From Ferruginibacter sp. (GTDB lineage: Bacteria; Bacteroidota; Bacteroidia; Chitinophagales; Chitinophagaceae): a stretch of DNA of 37,256 bases. The stretch is taken from NCBI GenBank assembly GCA_014379625.1, contig JACMLJ010000066.1, positions 1-37,256 on the forward strand, read 5' to 3'. The translations under genes and the position numbers were made by a program. Shown here one piece after another: positions 8,349-16,048 of this stretch. The number at the start of each line of letters is the position of its first letter. The first letter of the stretch is position 1. The notes below the pieces were generated by a model. It worked only from the letters and a program-made list of their open reading frames with translations, was not told the origin of the DNA and did no database searches.

Positions 8349-8693
8349 TCAATATCTTTTGGTGGATGAATACCCGTTTTTCTGCAACCATTGCAGCACT
8401 TTATCCCTGTTATCTCCCTGCACGATAATCTCAGCTTCTTTTACAGCACCTCCTGTTCCACAAAAAGCCTTTAGTTTTTTACCCAGTTCCTCCCGGTCAG
8501 CTGTTGTACCAGTAAAACCCTCAATTAAGGTAACGGACTTGCCTGCACGATGCCTGGTGTCTAACCGTACTTTTAGTTTTTGCTGTGCGGGAGGCAGGGT
8601 CTCAGGCTGGTTAGTGCCTCCCTGTTCCGGTTTAAAATTTGGATCAGTTGAATAAACCAATCCACCCAAACTGTTCAATTTTATTTTAGCCAT
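8349..8693 (-). CDS. yciH: SUI1/eIF1-like translation factor YciH
   Basis: A 114-residue protein with a C-terminal SUI1 domain. The core is visible from about residue 40: VRLDTRHRAGKSVTLIEGF, then ELGKKLKAFCGTGGAVKEAEIIVQG and a closing helix with KVLQWLQKNGY. The first 40 residues form a Pro/Gln-rich linker after MAKIKLNSLGGLVYST, a common opening for bacterial YciH. In E. coli this factor can influence initiation fidelity in vitro and represses translation of some mRNAs; its role in Bacteroidota is not established. A perfect 7-base inverted repeat (TACAATT/AATTGTA, 8696-8711) lies two bases upstream of the start codon. Confidence 0.92.
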   Translation of the reverse strand: MAKIKLNSLGGLVYSTDPNFKPEQGGTNQPETLPPAQQKLKVRLDTRHRAGKSVTLIEGFTGTTADREELGKKLKAFCGTGGAVKEAEIIVQGDNRDKVLQWLQKNGYSSTKRY

Positions 8694-8695
8694 CG

Positions 8696-8711
8696 TACAA
8701 TTTTAATTGTA
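8696..8711. repeat. Short palindrome directly before yciH
   Basis: TACAATT-TT-AATTGTA is a perfect inverted repeat with a 2-base centre. On the minus strand it ends two bases before the yciH ATG, so a bound protein would cover the translation start. It may be an operator, but a 16-base A/T-rich palindrome can arise by chance. Confidence 0.4.
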
Positions 8712-8885
8712 GGAGTATATTGCGTTAACTGAGTAAGGTTCATCTTCGGCACGAAGTATTTTCTTATACCGCATGTTTTGTAATTATTTGGCCTGAGCAA
8801 AAAAAATGACATTTTAGATTTGCAAAAAAGTGGTTGGTCAATATTCCAAGGACTAACCATTCAACATTCACATTTAACTTTAAAA

Positions 8886-9746
8886 TTATTGATTAATTAC
8901 CACGGCTTTCAAACTTAGATCTACACTTTGCGCCTGGTGAATAATAGCCCCGCTCGATATATAATCAACACCGGTTGCTGCATAGGCTTCTATATTGGTA
9001 AGATCAATTCCGCCGCTTGCTTCGGTTTCATATTGCCCGTTGATGATCTTTAACGCTTCTGTTATCAATTCCGGTGTATAATTGTCAAGCATTATGCGGT
9101 TTACTTTTCCAACGGCCATCACCCTTTTTACATCTTCAATAGTTCGGGTTTCTACTTCAATCTGTAAGCCGGGTTTCTTCGTTTGTACGTAAGCGTAAGC
9201 CATTTCTATTGCCTTTTCAATACCCCCGCAATAGTCAATGTGATTGTCTTTCAACATGATCATATCGTATAATCCGAAACGATGATTTACACCCCCGCCT
9301 ATCCGCACCGCATCTTTTTCCAGCAGCCTGAAACCAGGGGTGGTTTTACGCGTATCTAATAACCGGGTAGAGTACCCTTTTAGTATATCTGTATATTTTC
9401 GGGTAAGTGTGGCGATACCACTCATGCGCTGCATACAATTTAAAACCAGTCGTTCGCATTGCAAAATTGTATGGATATCGGCTTCCACCTTAAATGCTAT
9501 CTCACCATAACTCATTTGTTCACCATCTTTTTTAATGGGGGTAAAATTAATGTCAGGTTGCATAACCCGGAATATTTTTTCAGCTACCGCTATACCAGCC
9601 AGTATGCCTTCTTCTTTTATTTTCAAAACAGCGCCTCCTTTGGCATCCGGAAGGATAGCGGATAATGTGGAATGATCGCCATCACCAATATCTTCCGCCA
9701 GTGCATTTGTCACAAGGAAGATTAGCTGTTGGTCATAATTTATCAT
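8886..9746 (-). CDS. nadC: Quinolinate phosphoribosyltransferase (carboxylating)
   Basis: A 286-residue enzyme converting quinolinate and PRPP to nicotinate mononucleotide, CO2 and pyrophosphate, the entry of de novo NAD synthesis into the pyridine ring pool. Conserved elements: EDIGDGDHS (18-26), ERLVLNCMQRMSGIAT (98-113), RKTTPGFR (133-140), GGGVNHRFGL (150-159), LKDNH (165-169), and the Gly-rich end EASGGIDLTNI. The start is ATG 9744-9746; a TTG two codons upstream is less likely. It follows the DUF4783 gene on the same strand, but a terminator lies between them, and a -7 element almost touches its start codon, so it is probably transcribed separately. Confidence 0.96.
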   Translation of the reverse strand: MINYDQQLIFLVTNALAEDIGDGDHSTLSAILPDAKGGAVLKIKEEGILAGIAVAEKIFRVMQPDINFTPIKKDGEQMSYGEIAFKVEADIHTILQCERLVLNCMQRMSGIATLTRKYTDILKGYSTRLLDTRKTTPGFRLLEKDAVRIGGGVNHRFGLYDMIMLKDNHIDYCGGIEKAIEMAYAYVQTKKPGLQIEVETRTIEDVKRVMAVGKVNRIMLDNYTPELITEALKIINGQYETEASGGIDLTNIEAYAATGVDYISSGAIIHQAQSVDLSLKAVVINQ

Positions 9747-9749
9747 ACA

Positions 9750-9757
9750 CAAATTTA
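9750..9757 (-). promoter_or_regulatory. -7 element abutting nadC start codon
   Basis: Minus-strand TAAATTTG matches TAnnTTTG perfectly and ends only three bases before the nadC ATG. If used, transcription would begin at or next to the start codon, giving a leaderless mRNA. No clear TTTG -33 box is present at 17-21 bases, where the DNA is part of the preceding terminator. Confidence 0.4.
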
Positions 9758-9763
9758 TACAAT

Positions 9764-9793
9764 AAAAAACCTGTAAAAGAAAACTCTTACAGG
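9764..9793 (-). terminator. Rho-independent terminator after DUF4783 gene
   Basis: Arms CCTGTAAAAG (9770-9779) and CTCTTACAGG (9784-9793) pair with one mismatch around a 4-base loop. On the minus strand the stem is followed directly by six T (9769-9764). It ends transcription of the DUF4783 gene 28 bases after that gene's stop codon and just before nadC. Confidence 0.82.
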
Positions 9794-9820
9794 GGCAAAT
9801 TGTATAGGGTGTATACCTGG

Positions 9821-10201
9821 TTACCGGTTTTCAAAACGCAATTCCTGCAGTACCTGCCTGTCGCCTTTCTGTTTCATAAAAATGGTGGTTCGATACGAAC
9901 CATTTTTTGTTTGAAGCGTACCAATACAATATTGAGAGCCGGCATTTTCTCCCTTGTGGATTATCTCAAAACTTTTAACCGGATTGGAAATAAAAAAGTC
10001 TTTAAGCACCAATTCCGCCTGGCTTTTGCTATAACTGTTACTTTTATCGGGCATGCTTACCTCTACACTGTTATCAAAATATTTGGCAACCTGGGCCGAA
10101 TTGCCGGTTTTCATGGCAGTTATAACCTCATCAATTCCCACATAAAAACTAAAAGATGAAAAAAAAGCAATACATATAGTGAGCGTAAAAAAATGTTTCA
10201 T
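9821..10201 (-). CDS. DUF4783 secreted protein, NTF2-like
   Basis: A 126-residue protein with an N-terminal signal sequence (Lys-His then hydrophobic to about residue 19, FFSSFSF) and a compact domain resembling DUF4783, an NTF2-like fold. Visible features are VITAMKTGNSAQVAKYFD (26-43), the strand VEVSMPDKSNSYSKSQA, LKDFFISNPVKSFEIIHKG, and the closing strands GSYRTTIFMKQKG and LQELRF. No catalytic residues are known for the family. It sits upstream of nadC, a neighbourhood I believe is recurrent in Bacteroidota, though the terminator between them argues against simple cotranscription. Divergent from gpmI. Confidence 0.8.
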   Translation of the reverse strand: MKHFFTLTICIAFFSSFSFYVGIDEVITAMKTGNSAQVAKYFDNSVEVSMPDKSNSYSKSQAELVLKDFFISNPVKSFEIIHKGENAGSQYCIGTLQTKNGSYRTTIFMKQKGDRQVLQELRFENR

Positions 10202-10292
10202 TACCAGTATTAATTTTTAAAGTACAAAATTTGCGAAAAACGTGCCAAGCTTAACTGTTGGTGGTAAGTATTGATAGGAAAGGTAATTAGCT

Positions 10293-10323
10293 TTTTTCAA
10301 AACTCTAAAAAAAGTTAGCTTTG
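10293..10323 (+). promoter_or_regulatory. gpmI promoter
   Basis: The -7 element TAGCTTTG (10316-10323) is a perfect TAnnTTTG. Nineteen bases upstream is TTTT (10293-10296), one change from the TTTG -33 box. The -7 element ends four bases before the gpmI ATG, so the transcript would be leaderless or start one or two bases ahead of the codon. Confidence 0.6.
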
Positions 10324-10327
10324 CGGC

Positions 10328-11842
10328 ATGAATATGAAAAAAGCAATACTCGTTATCATGGACGGCTGGGGCCTTGGCAAGGTAAAAAGCAGCGATGCCA
10401 TTCAAAATGCCCACACCCCGTTTGTAACTGGTTTATATAAAAAATATCCGAATACTACCCTTATCACCTGCGGAGAAGCAGTAGGGCTGCCGGATGGCCA
10501 GATGGGCAACAGCGAAGTAGGTCACCTGAACCTTGGTGCAGGAAGGGTTGTATACCAGGAATTGCAACGGATCAATGTGGCTATTCGCAACGGTGAATTT
10601 CAAAAAAATGAAATTTTATTAAATGCGATCCGATTTGCCAAACAAAATAACAAGCCCTTACATTTAATAGGCCTGGTGAGCGACGGGGGGGTACATTCCC
10701 ATATCAATCATGTTAAAGCCATTGCCTCACTTTGCAAAGCAGAAGGTTTAGAAAATTTATTGGTGCACGCATTTACCGATGGAAGGGATACTGACCCAAA
10801 AAGCGGTTTGGGCTTTCTAACTGATTTACAAAATCACCTCGAAAATTCAACCGGCTGCATTGCTACCATCACCGGCAGGTACTACGCAATGGACCGGGAT
10901 AAACGCTGGGAAAGAGTAAAGCTGGCTTATGATGCAATGATAAAGGGAATTGGATTTATAACCAATGATGTACTGGAAGCAGTCAAAAAATCCTATGAGG
11001 ATGGTGTAACCGATGAATTTATTAAACCAATCATTAATAGCAATGTGCCCAATAGTAAAATTGAAAATGGCGATACGGTAATTAGCTTTAACTACAGGAC
11101 CGACCGCTGCAGGGAAATTACCGAAGTGCTTACGCAAAAAGATATACCCGAATTTGATTTGCACAAACTGGATTTGCATTTTACTACTATGACTCAATAT
11201 GATCACAATTTTAAAAATGTGGAGGTTATATTTGAAAAAGATGACTTAAAAAATACATTGGGAGAAATACTGTATCAAAATGGCAAAGCCCAGATCCGCA
11301 TAGCCGAAACTGAAAAATATCCTCATGTAACCTTCTTTTTCAGCGGAGGGAGAGAATTGCCTTTTGAGGGAGAAAAAAGAATTATGATCCCTTCACCAAA
11401 GGTAGCTACCTACGACCTGCAACCCGAAATGAGCGCCGTTGAATTAACTGATGCCATTATCCCGGAAATCAACAATAAAACTGCCGATTTTATCTGTTTG
11501 AATTTTGCAAATGCCGATATGGTCGGGCATACCGGTGTATGGGATGCGGTTATTAAAGCCGTTGAAACAGTAGATACCTGCGTTGAAAGAGTTGTAACTG
11601 CGGCATTGGATAACGATTATGCGATTTTTCTTTTAGCCGATCATGGAAATGCAGATTATGAAATTAATGAGGACGGCAGTCCCAATACGCAACATTCACT
11701 TAACCCGGTTCCTTTTTTCGTTATTGATAGAGAATGGAGGGGAACCGTTAAAAGCGGCAAACTGGGAGATATTGCACCCACCATTTTGACAATGATGCAT
11801 TTACCCATCCCCATTGAAATGACGGGCAACATCCTGATCTGA
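10328..11842 (+). CDS. gpmI: 2,3-bisphosphoglycerate-independent phosphoglycerate mutase
   Basis: A 504-residue manganese-dependent enzyme interconverting 3- and 2-phosphoglycerate in glycolysis and gluconeogenesis. It belongs to the alkaline phosphatase superfamily. Seen: metal-binding MDGWG (11-15), the phosphoserine loop GQMGNSEVGH with Ser62 as the phosphorylated residue, HAFTDGRDTDP, GRYYAMDRDKRWER, FNYRTDR, NFANADMVGHTG and LLADHGNAD. Length fits the family. Transcription is from a promoter ending four bases before the first ATG; a second ATG two codons in is an alternative start. A haem-binding-domain gene follows after 31 bases and is probably cotranscribed. Confidence 0.98.
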   Translation: MNMKKAILVIMDGWGLGKVKSSDAIQNAHTPFVTGLYKKYPNTTLITCGEAVGLPDGQMGNSEVGHLNLGAGRVVYQELQRINVAIRNGEFQKNEILLNAIRFAKQNNKPLHLIGLVSDGGVHSHINHVKAIASLCKAEGLENLLVHAFTDGRDTDPKSGLGFLTDLQNHLENSTGCIATITGRYYAMDRDKRWERVKLAYDAMIKGIGFITNDVLEAVKKSYEDGVTDEFIKPIINSNVPNSKIENGDTVISFNYRTDRCREITEVLTQKDIPEFDLHKLDLHFTTMTQYDHNFKNVEVIFEKDDLKNTLGEILYQNGKAQIRIAETEKYPHVTFFFSGGRELPFEGEKRIMIPSPKVATYDLQPEMSAVELTDAIIPEINNKTADFICLNFANADMVGHTGVWDAVIKAVETVDTCVERVVTAALDNDYAIFLLADHGNADYEINEDGSPNTQHSLNPVPFFVIDREWRGTVKSGKLGDIAPTILTMMHLPIPIEMTGNILI

Positions 11843-11873
11843 TTTTTAGCAAATTAAATACAACGCCAGTAAA

Positions 11874-12371
11874 ATGAAAAAAATCCTGAAGCCATTAGCC
11901 CTGCTCTTGTTAACCGCTTTGATCATCATACAATTTTTTCGTCCTAAAGAAAATCTCAGTTCCGGTTCCACTGCTCTTGCAAATGATATTAGTAAGGTCT
12001 ACCATGTTCCGGATCAGGTACAGGCAATATTACAAACCAGTTGCTACGACTGCCACAGTAATAACACCCAATATCCCTGGTATTCAAAAGTTCAGCCGGT
12101 AACATGGTGGTTAAACGATCATATCCTGGAAGGTAAAAAAGAAATTAATTTTTCTGAATTTGCATCTTACAGTATAAGAAGGAAATACAAAAAAATGGAA
12201 GAAATAATAAAACAGGTTAAGGATGATGAAATGCCACTTTATTCTTATATATTTATTCATAGAAATTCAAAACTGAACGGAGATCAAAAATTAAGTGTAG
12301 TGAATTGGGCTACTGCAATCAGGGATACTATGAAAGCCAGCTATCCTGCCGATAGCTTGATAAAAAAATGA
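11874..12371 (+). CDS. Haem-binding-domain (Haem_bd) protein
   Basis: A 165-residue protein with an uncleaved or cleavable N-terminal hydrophobic segment (about 6-21) and one c-type haem motif CYDCH (57-61), preceded by VPDQVQAILQTSC and followed by NNTQYPWYSKVQPVTWWL, as in the Haem_bd (DUF3365-unrelated, PF14376-type) domain. The DDEMPLYSY segment near residues 117-124 offers Met120 as a possible distal ligand. Expected location is the periplasm, anchored in the inner membrane. It may carry electrons or sense redox or haem state; no enzyme domain is fused to it. It lies between gpmI and the gene pair leading to a TonB-dependent receptor, with short gaps on both sides (31 bases), suggesting an operon. 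Confidence 0.85.
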   Translation: MKKILKPLALLLLTALIIIQFFRPKENLSSGSTALANDISKVYHVPDQVQAILQTSCYDCHSNNTQYPWYSKVQPVTWWLNDHILEGKKEINFSEFASYSIRRKYKKMEEIIKQVKDDEMPLYSYIFIHRNSKLNGDQKLSVVNWATAIRDTMKASYPADSLIKK

Positions 12372-12402
12372 TAACTACTTCATTTTAGATGGTGATGCCT
12401 GC

Positions 12403-12912
12403 ATGATAAAAGTAAAAAAAAATATAGCATCGTTTTTTCTTTTAATAATAGTAGTGATGCCATTACTGCTATCCCTTGGTTACCTGATAAAGAAATCATT
12501 AATAGAATACCGGATGGAATATGAAATGGAGCAGGGAGGATTGCAAAAATTAATTTTGCCGTGTCACGAAGTGCAGTGGATAAAAAAAGATAAGGAAATT
12601 TTGGTTGCAGGTAAATTTTTTGATATAAAGTCTTACAAAATAATCAATAACCATTTAGAAGCTACAGGAGTTTTTGATGAAAAAGACAATGAATTGCACG
12701 CCGGGTTTACCAGGCTTATGCGGCACAAAAAAGACCAGTCTTCCCCCTTTCATTCCATTTTCTTAAAATTCATTTTCACCGCCACTATTCCCGAATATCC
12801 GGCAACCTTACTGCCTCCGGTTCTTTATATTTCCGCGACAATTAATGATCTAACCAACCAGCGGATATTAAACCGGTATTCTTCCGTAATTACCCCACCT
12901 CCCAAAGGTTAG
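12403..12912 (+). CDS. Unknown single-pass membrane protein before TonB receptor
   Basis: A 169-residue protein I do not recognise by name. A basic start (MIKVKKN) leads into one hydrophobic segment (about 9-29), then a predicted periplasmic part that opens with a charged EYRMEYEMEQ stretch. A motif CHEVQWIKKDKEILVAGKFF (54-73) looks like two adjoining beta strands, and the C-terminus is Pro-rich (ITPPPKG). One Cys (54) and several His are present but form no metal motif. It starts 31 bases after the haem-binding-domain gene and precedes the TonB-dependent receptor by 93 bases, so a helper role for the receptor is a reasonable guess from context only. Confidence 0.6.
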   Translation: MIKVKKNIASFFLLIIVVMPLLLSLGYLIKKSLIEYRMEYEMEQGGLQKLILPCHEVQWIKKDKEILVAGKFFDIKSYKIINNHLEATGVFDEKDNELHAGFTRLMRHKKDQSSPFHSIFLKFIFTATIPEYPATLLPPVLYISATINDLTNQRILNRYSSVITPPPKG

Positions 12913-13005
12913 TCTCAAAATTTAACGGTTAAACCATCACACTTTATAAGATAAGGTGGGTAGTTGCCTGCCTGTTATTTTTTAACCATTTCCAAAACGA
13001 CAACA

Positions 13006-15297
13006 ATGAAAATCACCCTGCTTATAATTGCAGCATTTATGATGTTGCAGGTTACCCATGCACAAAACAAAAATATCCGGACTGCGGATACTGCACAAAC
13101 GCAGATAAACCTGGAGGAAATAGTAGTATCATCCAATAATTTTACGGAGAAAAAGAAAAATATAGCACAAAAAATAGACATCATTACTGCAAACACCATT
13201 GCATTGACCAATGCCCAGAGTACCGGGGATTTGTTGATCAATACAGGTAAAGTCTTCGTTCAAAAAAGCCAGCAGGGCGGCAGTAGTCCTGTGTTAAGGG
13301 GTTTTGAAGCCAGTCGTATTTTATTAGTAATCGACGGCGTAAGAATGAACAATGCAATTTACAGAAGCGGACATTTACAGAATGTAATTACTACAGATCA
13401 AAACAGCCTTAGCCGCGTAGAAGTTATGTATGGCCCATCGTCTACTATCTACGGGAGTGATGCCCTGGGGGGAATCATTCATTTAATTACCAAATCTCCG
13501 GTACTATCCGGGGATAAAAGATTTCACTCTGCGGGTACAGCATTTACCAGGTATAGTACTGCAAATGAAGAAAAAACCATACATGCGGATATAAGCCTGG
13601 GAGGCAAAAAATTTGCCTGGTTCCAGGGATATAATTTTAGTGATTTTGGCGATATGAAGATGGGAAATAATTATCCGTCCAAATATCCCGATTTTGGAAA
13701 GAGAAATACATTTGTCGGCAATGTAAATGGCCTTGATTCAGTTCTGGCGAACCCTGACAACAGGGTGCAAAAATATTCCGGATTTAAGCAATGGGACATT
13801 ACACAAAAAATTTTATACCAACAAAATGCAAACTTGTCTCACACGCTAAACCTCCAGTTTTCCAATACCAATAATGTGCCGCGGTACGACAGGTTACAGG
13901 ATACCAGGAATGGAAGCTTGCGGTATGCTGAATGGTATTACGGGCCCCAAAAAAGATTACTTGGGGCTTATGAATTAAATGCTTCAAAACTTGGTTTTGT
14001 TGACGACCTGAAAGTTAATGTTAACTACCAGGATATTGAAGAAAGCCGCCAGAACAGGGATTATAAGCGCTATGACCGGTTTGACAGCAGGATTGAAAAA
14101 GTAAAGGTTTTTGGCGCAGCAATGAGTGGCCGGAAAGTAGCTGGTAATAATGAAATAACGGTGGGTATAGATGCCCAGCTAAATGATGTGAAATCCACAG
14201 CCACCAGGAAAAACCTTAACACGGGTGCAATTGTTGGTTTGGATACCCGTTACCCCGACGGGAAAAATAAAATGAACAATTTTGGCATATACGCCCAGCA
14301 TGTTTATAAGTTCCGGAATAAAAAATTGGTGTTGAATGATGGCATAAGAGTCCAGGCAGTCAGCCTTAAAAGTAATGTAAAAGACAATTCTTTTTTCCAT
14401 CTACCGGATACGGCTGTACGTCAAAAATATGCTGTAATAAATGGCAACCTGGGTATTGTTTATATGATTTTTAAAAACACCAGTTTAAAAACCTCCGTCT
14501 CTTCTGGGTTCCGGGCTCCCAATATTGATGATCTCGCTAAGATCTTTGAGTCAAGCACTGCCGCAAAGCAGGTAGTGATTCCCAACGCCGATTTAAAACC
14601 AGAATATACCTATAATTTGGATCTGACAATTTATCAAAAAATTGCCGGGCGGGTGAACTTAGAATTTACCGGCTATTACACTTTGTTTAGGAACGCGATA
14701 ATCAAAGCACCGTTTCAATTAAACGGGCAGGATTCGATTATCTACAATGGAGTAAAAAGCCAGGTGTTGGCCAGTCAAAACGTAAATAAGGCAACCCTTT
14801 ATGGTTATTCTATCGGTTTGAATGCCGGTATATATAAGGGATTAAGTTTTAGCTCAACACTTACTTATAGTTATGGCCGGTTTAAAACCAATACTGCAAA
14901 GACATCCTCGGTATATGAAAAACAGGGAAATGGAAGCTACCTGCTGGTGCAGCGTTCGGTTTCATCCAAACCGCTTGATCACATTCCTCCCGTGATTGGT
15001 AAAACCTCTATTGTTTATCAGTATAAAAAAATCAATACGGAGCTATTTTTTCTGTATAACGGATGGAAAAGGCTCGATCAGTTTAATTCGGATGGTGAGG
15101 ATAACGCCCAGTATGCTACTGCAGATGGTATGCCCGCATGGTTCACCGTCAATTGGAAAGGAAACATTGAGGTCGTCAAAAATTTACAGGTACAGGTTGG
15201 AATTGAAAATATTTGTGATAGAAACTACAGGTATTTTGCCTCTGGGTTTTCGGCACCGGGCAGGAATTTTATCGTTGCCCTGAGAGCCAAATGGTAA
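13006..15297 (+). CDS. TonB-dependent outer membrane receptor, haem/vitamin-type
   Basis: A 763-residue TonB-dependent receptor. The start at ATG 13006 gives a clean signal peptide (MKITLLIIAAFMMLQVTHA); a longer frame from a TTG 42 bases upstream does not. A TonB-box-like LEEIVVSS (36-43) precedes the plug domain (about 48-165; SPVLRGFEASRILLVIDGVR at 94-113 and YGPSSTIYGSDALGG at 142-156). The remainder is a 22-strand-type barrel ending in ...ALRAKW. Lacking the carboxypeptidase-like N-terminal repeat of SusC proteins, it resembles HmuR/BtuB-style receptors. FRAP (about 502-505) and a downstream PNADLKPE echo the FRAP/NPDL boxes of haem receptors. With a c-type haem-binding protein two genes upstream, haem uptake is a plausible but unproven role; cobalamin or siderophore uptake remains possible. 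Confidence 0.92.
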   Translation: MKITLLIIAAFMMLQVTHAQNKNIRTADTAQTQINLEEIVVSSNNFTEKKKNIAQKIDIITANTIALTNAQSTGDLLINTGKVFVQKSQQGGSSPVLRGFEASRILLVIDGVRMNNAIYRSGHLQNVITTDQNSLSRVEVMYGPSSTIYGSDALGGIIHLITKSPVLSGDKRFHSAGTAFTRYSTANEEKTIHADISLGGKKFAWFQGYNFSDFGDMKMGNNYPSKYPDFGKRNTFVGNVNGLDSVLANPDNRVQKYSGFKQWDITQKILYQQNANLSHTLNLQFSNTNNVPRYDRLQDTRNGSLRYAEWYYGPQKRLLGAYELNASKLGFVDDLKVNVNYQDIEESRQNRDYKRYDRFDSRIEKVKVFGAAMSGRKVAGNNEITVGIDAQLNDVKSTATRKNLNTGAIVGLDTRYPDGKNKMNNFGIYAQHVYKFRNKKLVLNDGIRVQAVSLKSNVKDNSFFHLPDTAVRQKYAVINGNLGIVYMIFKNTSLKTSVSSGFRAPNIDDLAKIFESSTAAKQVVIPNADLKPEYTYNLDLTIYQKIAGRVNLEFTGYYTLFRNAIIKAPFQLNGQDSIIYNGVKSQVLASQNVNKATLYGYSIGLNAGIYKGLSFSSTLTYSYGRFKTNTAKTSSVYEKQGNGSYLLVQRSVSSKPLDHIPPVIGKTSIVYQYKKINTELFFLYNGWKRLDQFNSDGEDNAQYATADGMPAWFTVNWKGNIEVVKNLQVQVGIENICDRNYRYFASGFSAPGRNFIVALRAKW

Positions 15298-15320
15298 ATT
15301 GTAGATTGTATTTGCAAAAA

Positions 15321-15354
15321 AACGGCCGGATATCTATTGTCTGGCCGTTTTTTT
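15321..15354 (+). terminator. Terminator after TonB-dependent receptor
   Basis: The stem AACGGCC (15321-15327) pairs with GGCCGTT (15343-15349), extended by GGA/TCT including a wobble pair, and is followed by a run of seven T (15348-15354). It lies 23 bases after the receptor stop codon and separates that operon from the ECF sigma factor gene. Confidence 0.88.
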
Positions 15355-15418
15355 ATTTGAAATGCAGCAATTTATTTCCTTTAATTGTCTATATTTATAG
15401 TGTAATCAAAGCACAAAT

Positions 15419-16003
15419 ATGACAGAAGAGCTTATGCTGGCCGGATGTCTTACAAACAATGCAGCTTCGCAGGAGGCGTTGTATAGTCGATTCAGTCCCA
15501 GAATGCTGGGCGTATGTTACCGATTTGCGAAAAACAGGGAAGATGCTGAAGATATGTTACAGGAAGGATTTATTAAAGTGTTTTCGCAAATACATCAATA
15601 TAGAAGCGAAGGCGCGTTGGAAGGATGGATTAGAAGAATAGTGGTTCATACCTGTATTAATGTTCTGAAAAAGAATAAAAAGTTTTCGGACAGTGTGGAT
15701 ATAACTTTTGCCAGTGGAATCGGAATAAGAGAAGAAAGTATTCCATCCATTATGCAGGCGAAAGAAGTTGTGGAATGTATCAGGTTATTACCTGTTGGAT
15801 ATAGAACTGTACTAAATCTTTATGCAATTGAAGGCTACTCACATAAAGAAATTGGTAATATGCTGGATATTGAGGAAAGTACAAGCCGCTCGCAGTATAC
15901 AAGGGCAAAAGCCATGTTGGAAGATGTTTTAGTAAAAAAGAAAATAATATTAAAGCCAATTGTTAAAACACCTTTTTTTGGTGCTGCAATGGCCGCTAAA
16001 TAG
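15419..16003 (+). CDS. ECF-type RNA polymerase sigma factor
   Basis: A 194-residue group 4 sigma factor. Region 2 (about 20-85) contains LYSRFSPRMLGVCYRFAKN, then EDAEDMLQEGFIKVF and the -10 recognition helix near EGWIRRIVVHTCIN. Region 4 (about 122-172) contains LLPVGYRTVLNLYAIEGYSH and KEIGNMLDIEESTSRSQ, a typical helix-turn-helix. The final 20 residues (from LKPIVKTPFFG) are a hydrophobic tail not needed for the fold. It directs RNA polymerase to a specific promoter set, unknown here. The next gene begins 45 bases downstream and encodes a membrane protein with a short cytoplasmic N-terminus, the usual place for an anti-sigma partner. Only a near-consensus -7 sequence (TATATTTA, 15389-15396 region) is seen upstream. 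Confidence 0.94.
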   Translation: MTEELMLAGCLTNNAASQEALYSRFSPRMLGVCYRFAKNREDAEDMLQEGFIKVFSQIHQYRSEGALEGWIRRIVVHTCINVLKKNKKFSDSVDITFASGIGIREESIPSIMQAKEVVECIRLLPVGYRTVLNLYAIEGYSHKEIGNMLDIEESTSRSQYTRAKAMLEDVLVKKKIILKPIVKTPFFGAAMAAK

Positions 16004-16048
16004 GATTTAACCAAGCTAACAAAGGAACTTAAAGAAACCTTGTGAAAA

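Noticed and set aside
8746..8758. Small hairpin CTTCG-GCA-CGAAG upstream of yciH
   Set aside because: Five base pairs with no T-run or link to a start site.
9665..10159. Plus-strand frame of 164 codons across nadC and DUF4783
   Set aside because: It is antisense to two well-supported genes and a terminator, and its translation has no family resemblance.
10847..11206. Minus-strand frame of 119 codons inside gpmI
   Set aside because: Antisense shadow of a highly conserved gene.
12920..12935. TTTAAC-GG-TTAAA type palindrome between the unknown membrane protein and the TonB receptor
   Set aside because: Too short and A/T-rich, with no T-run; not a supportable terminator or operator.
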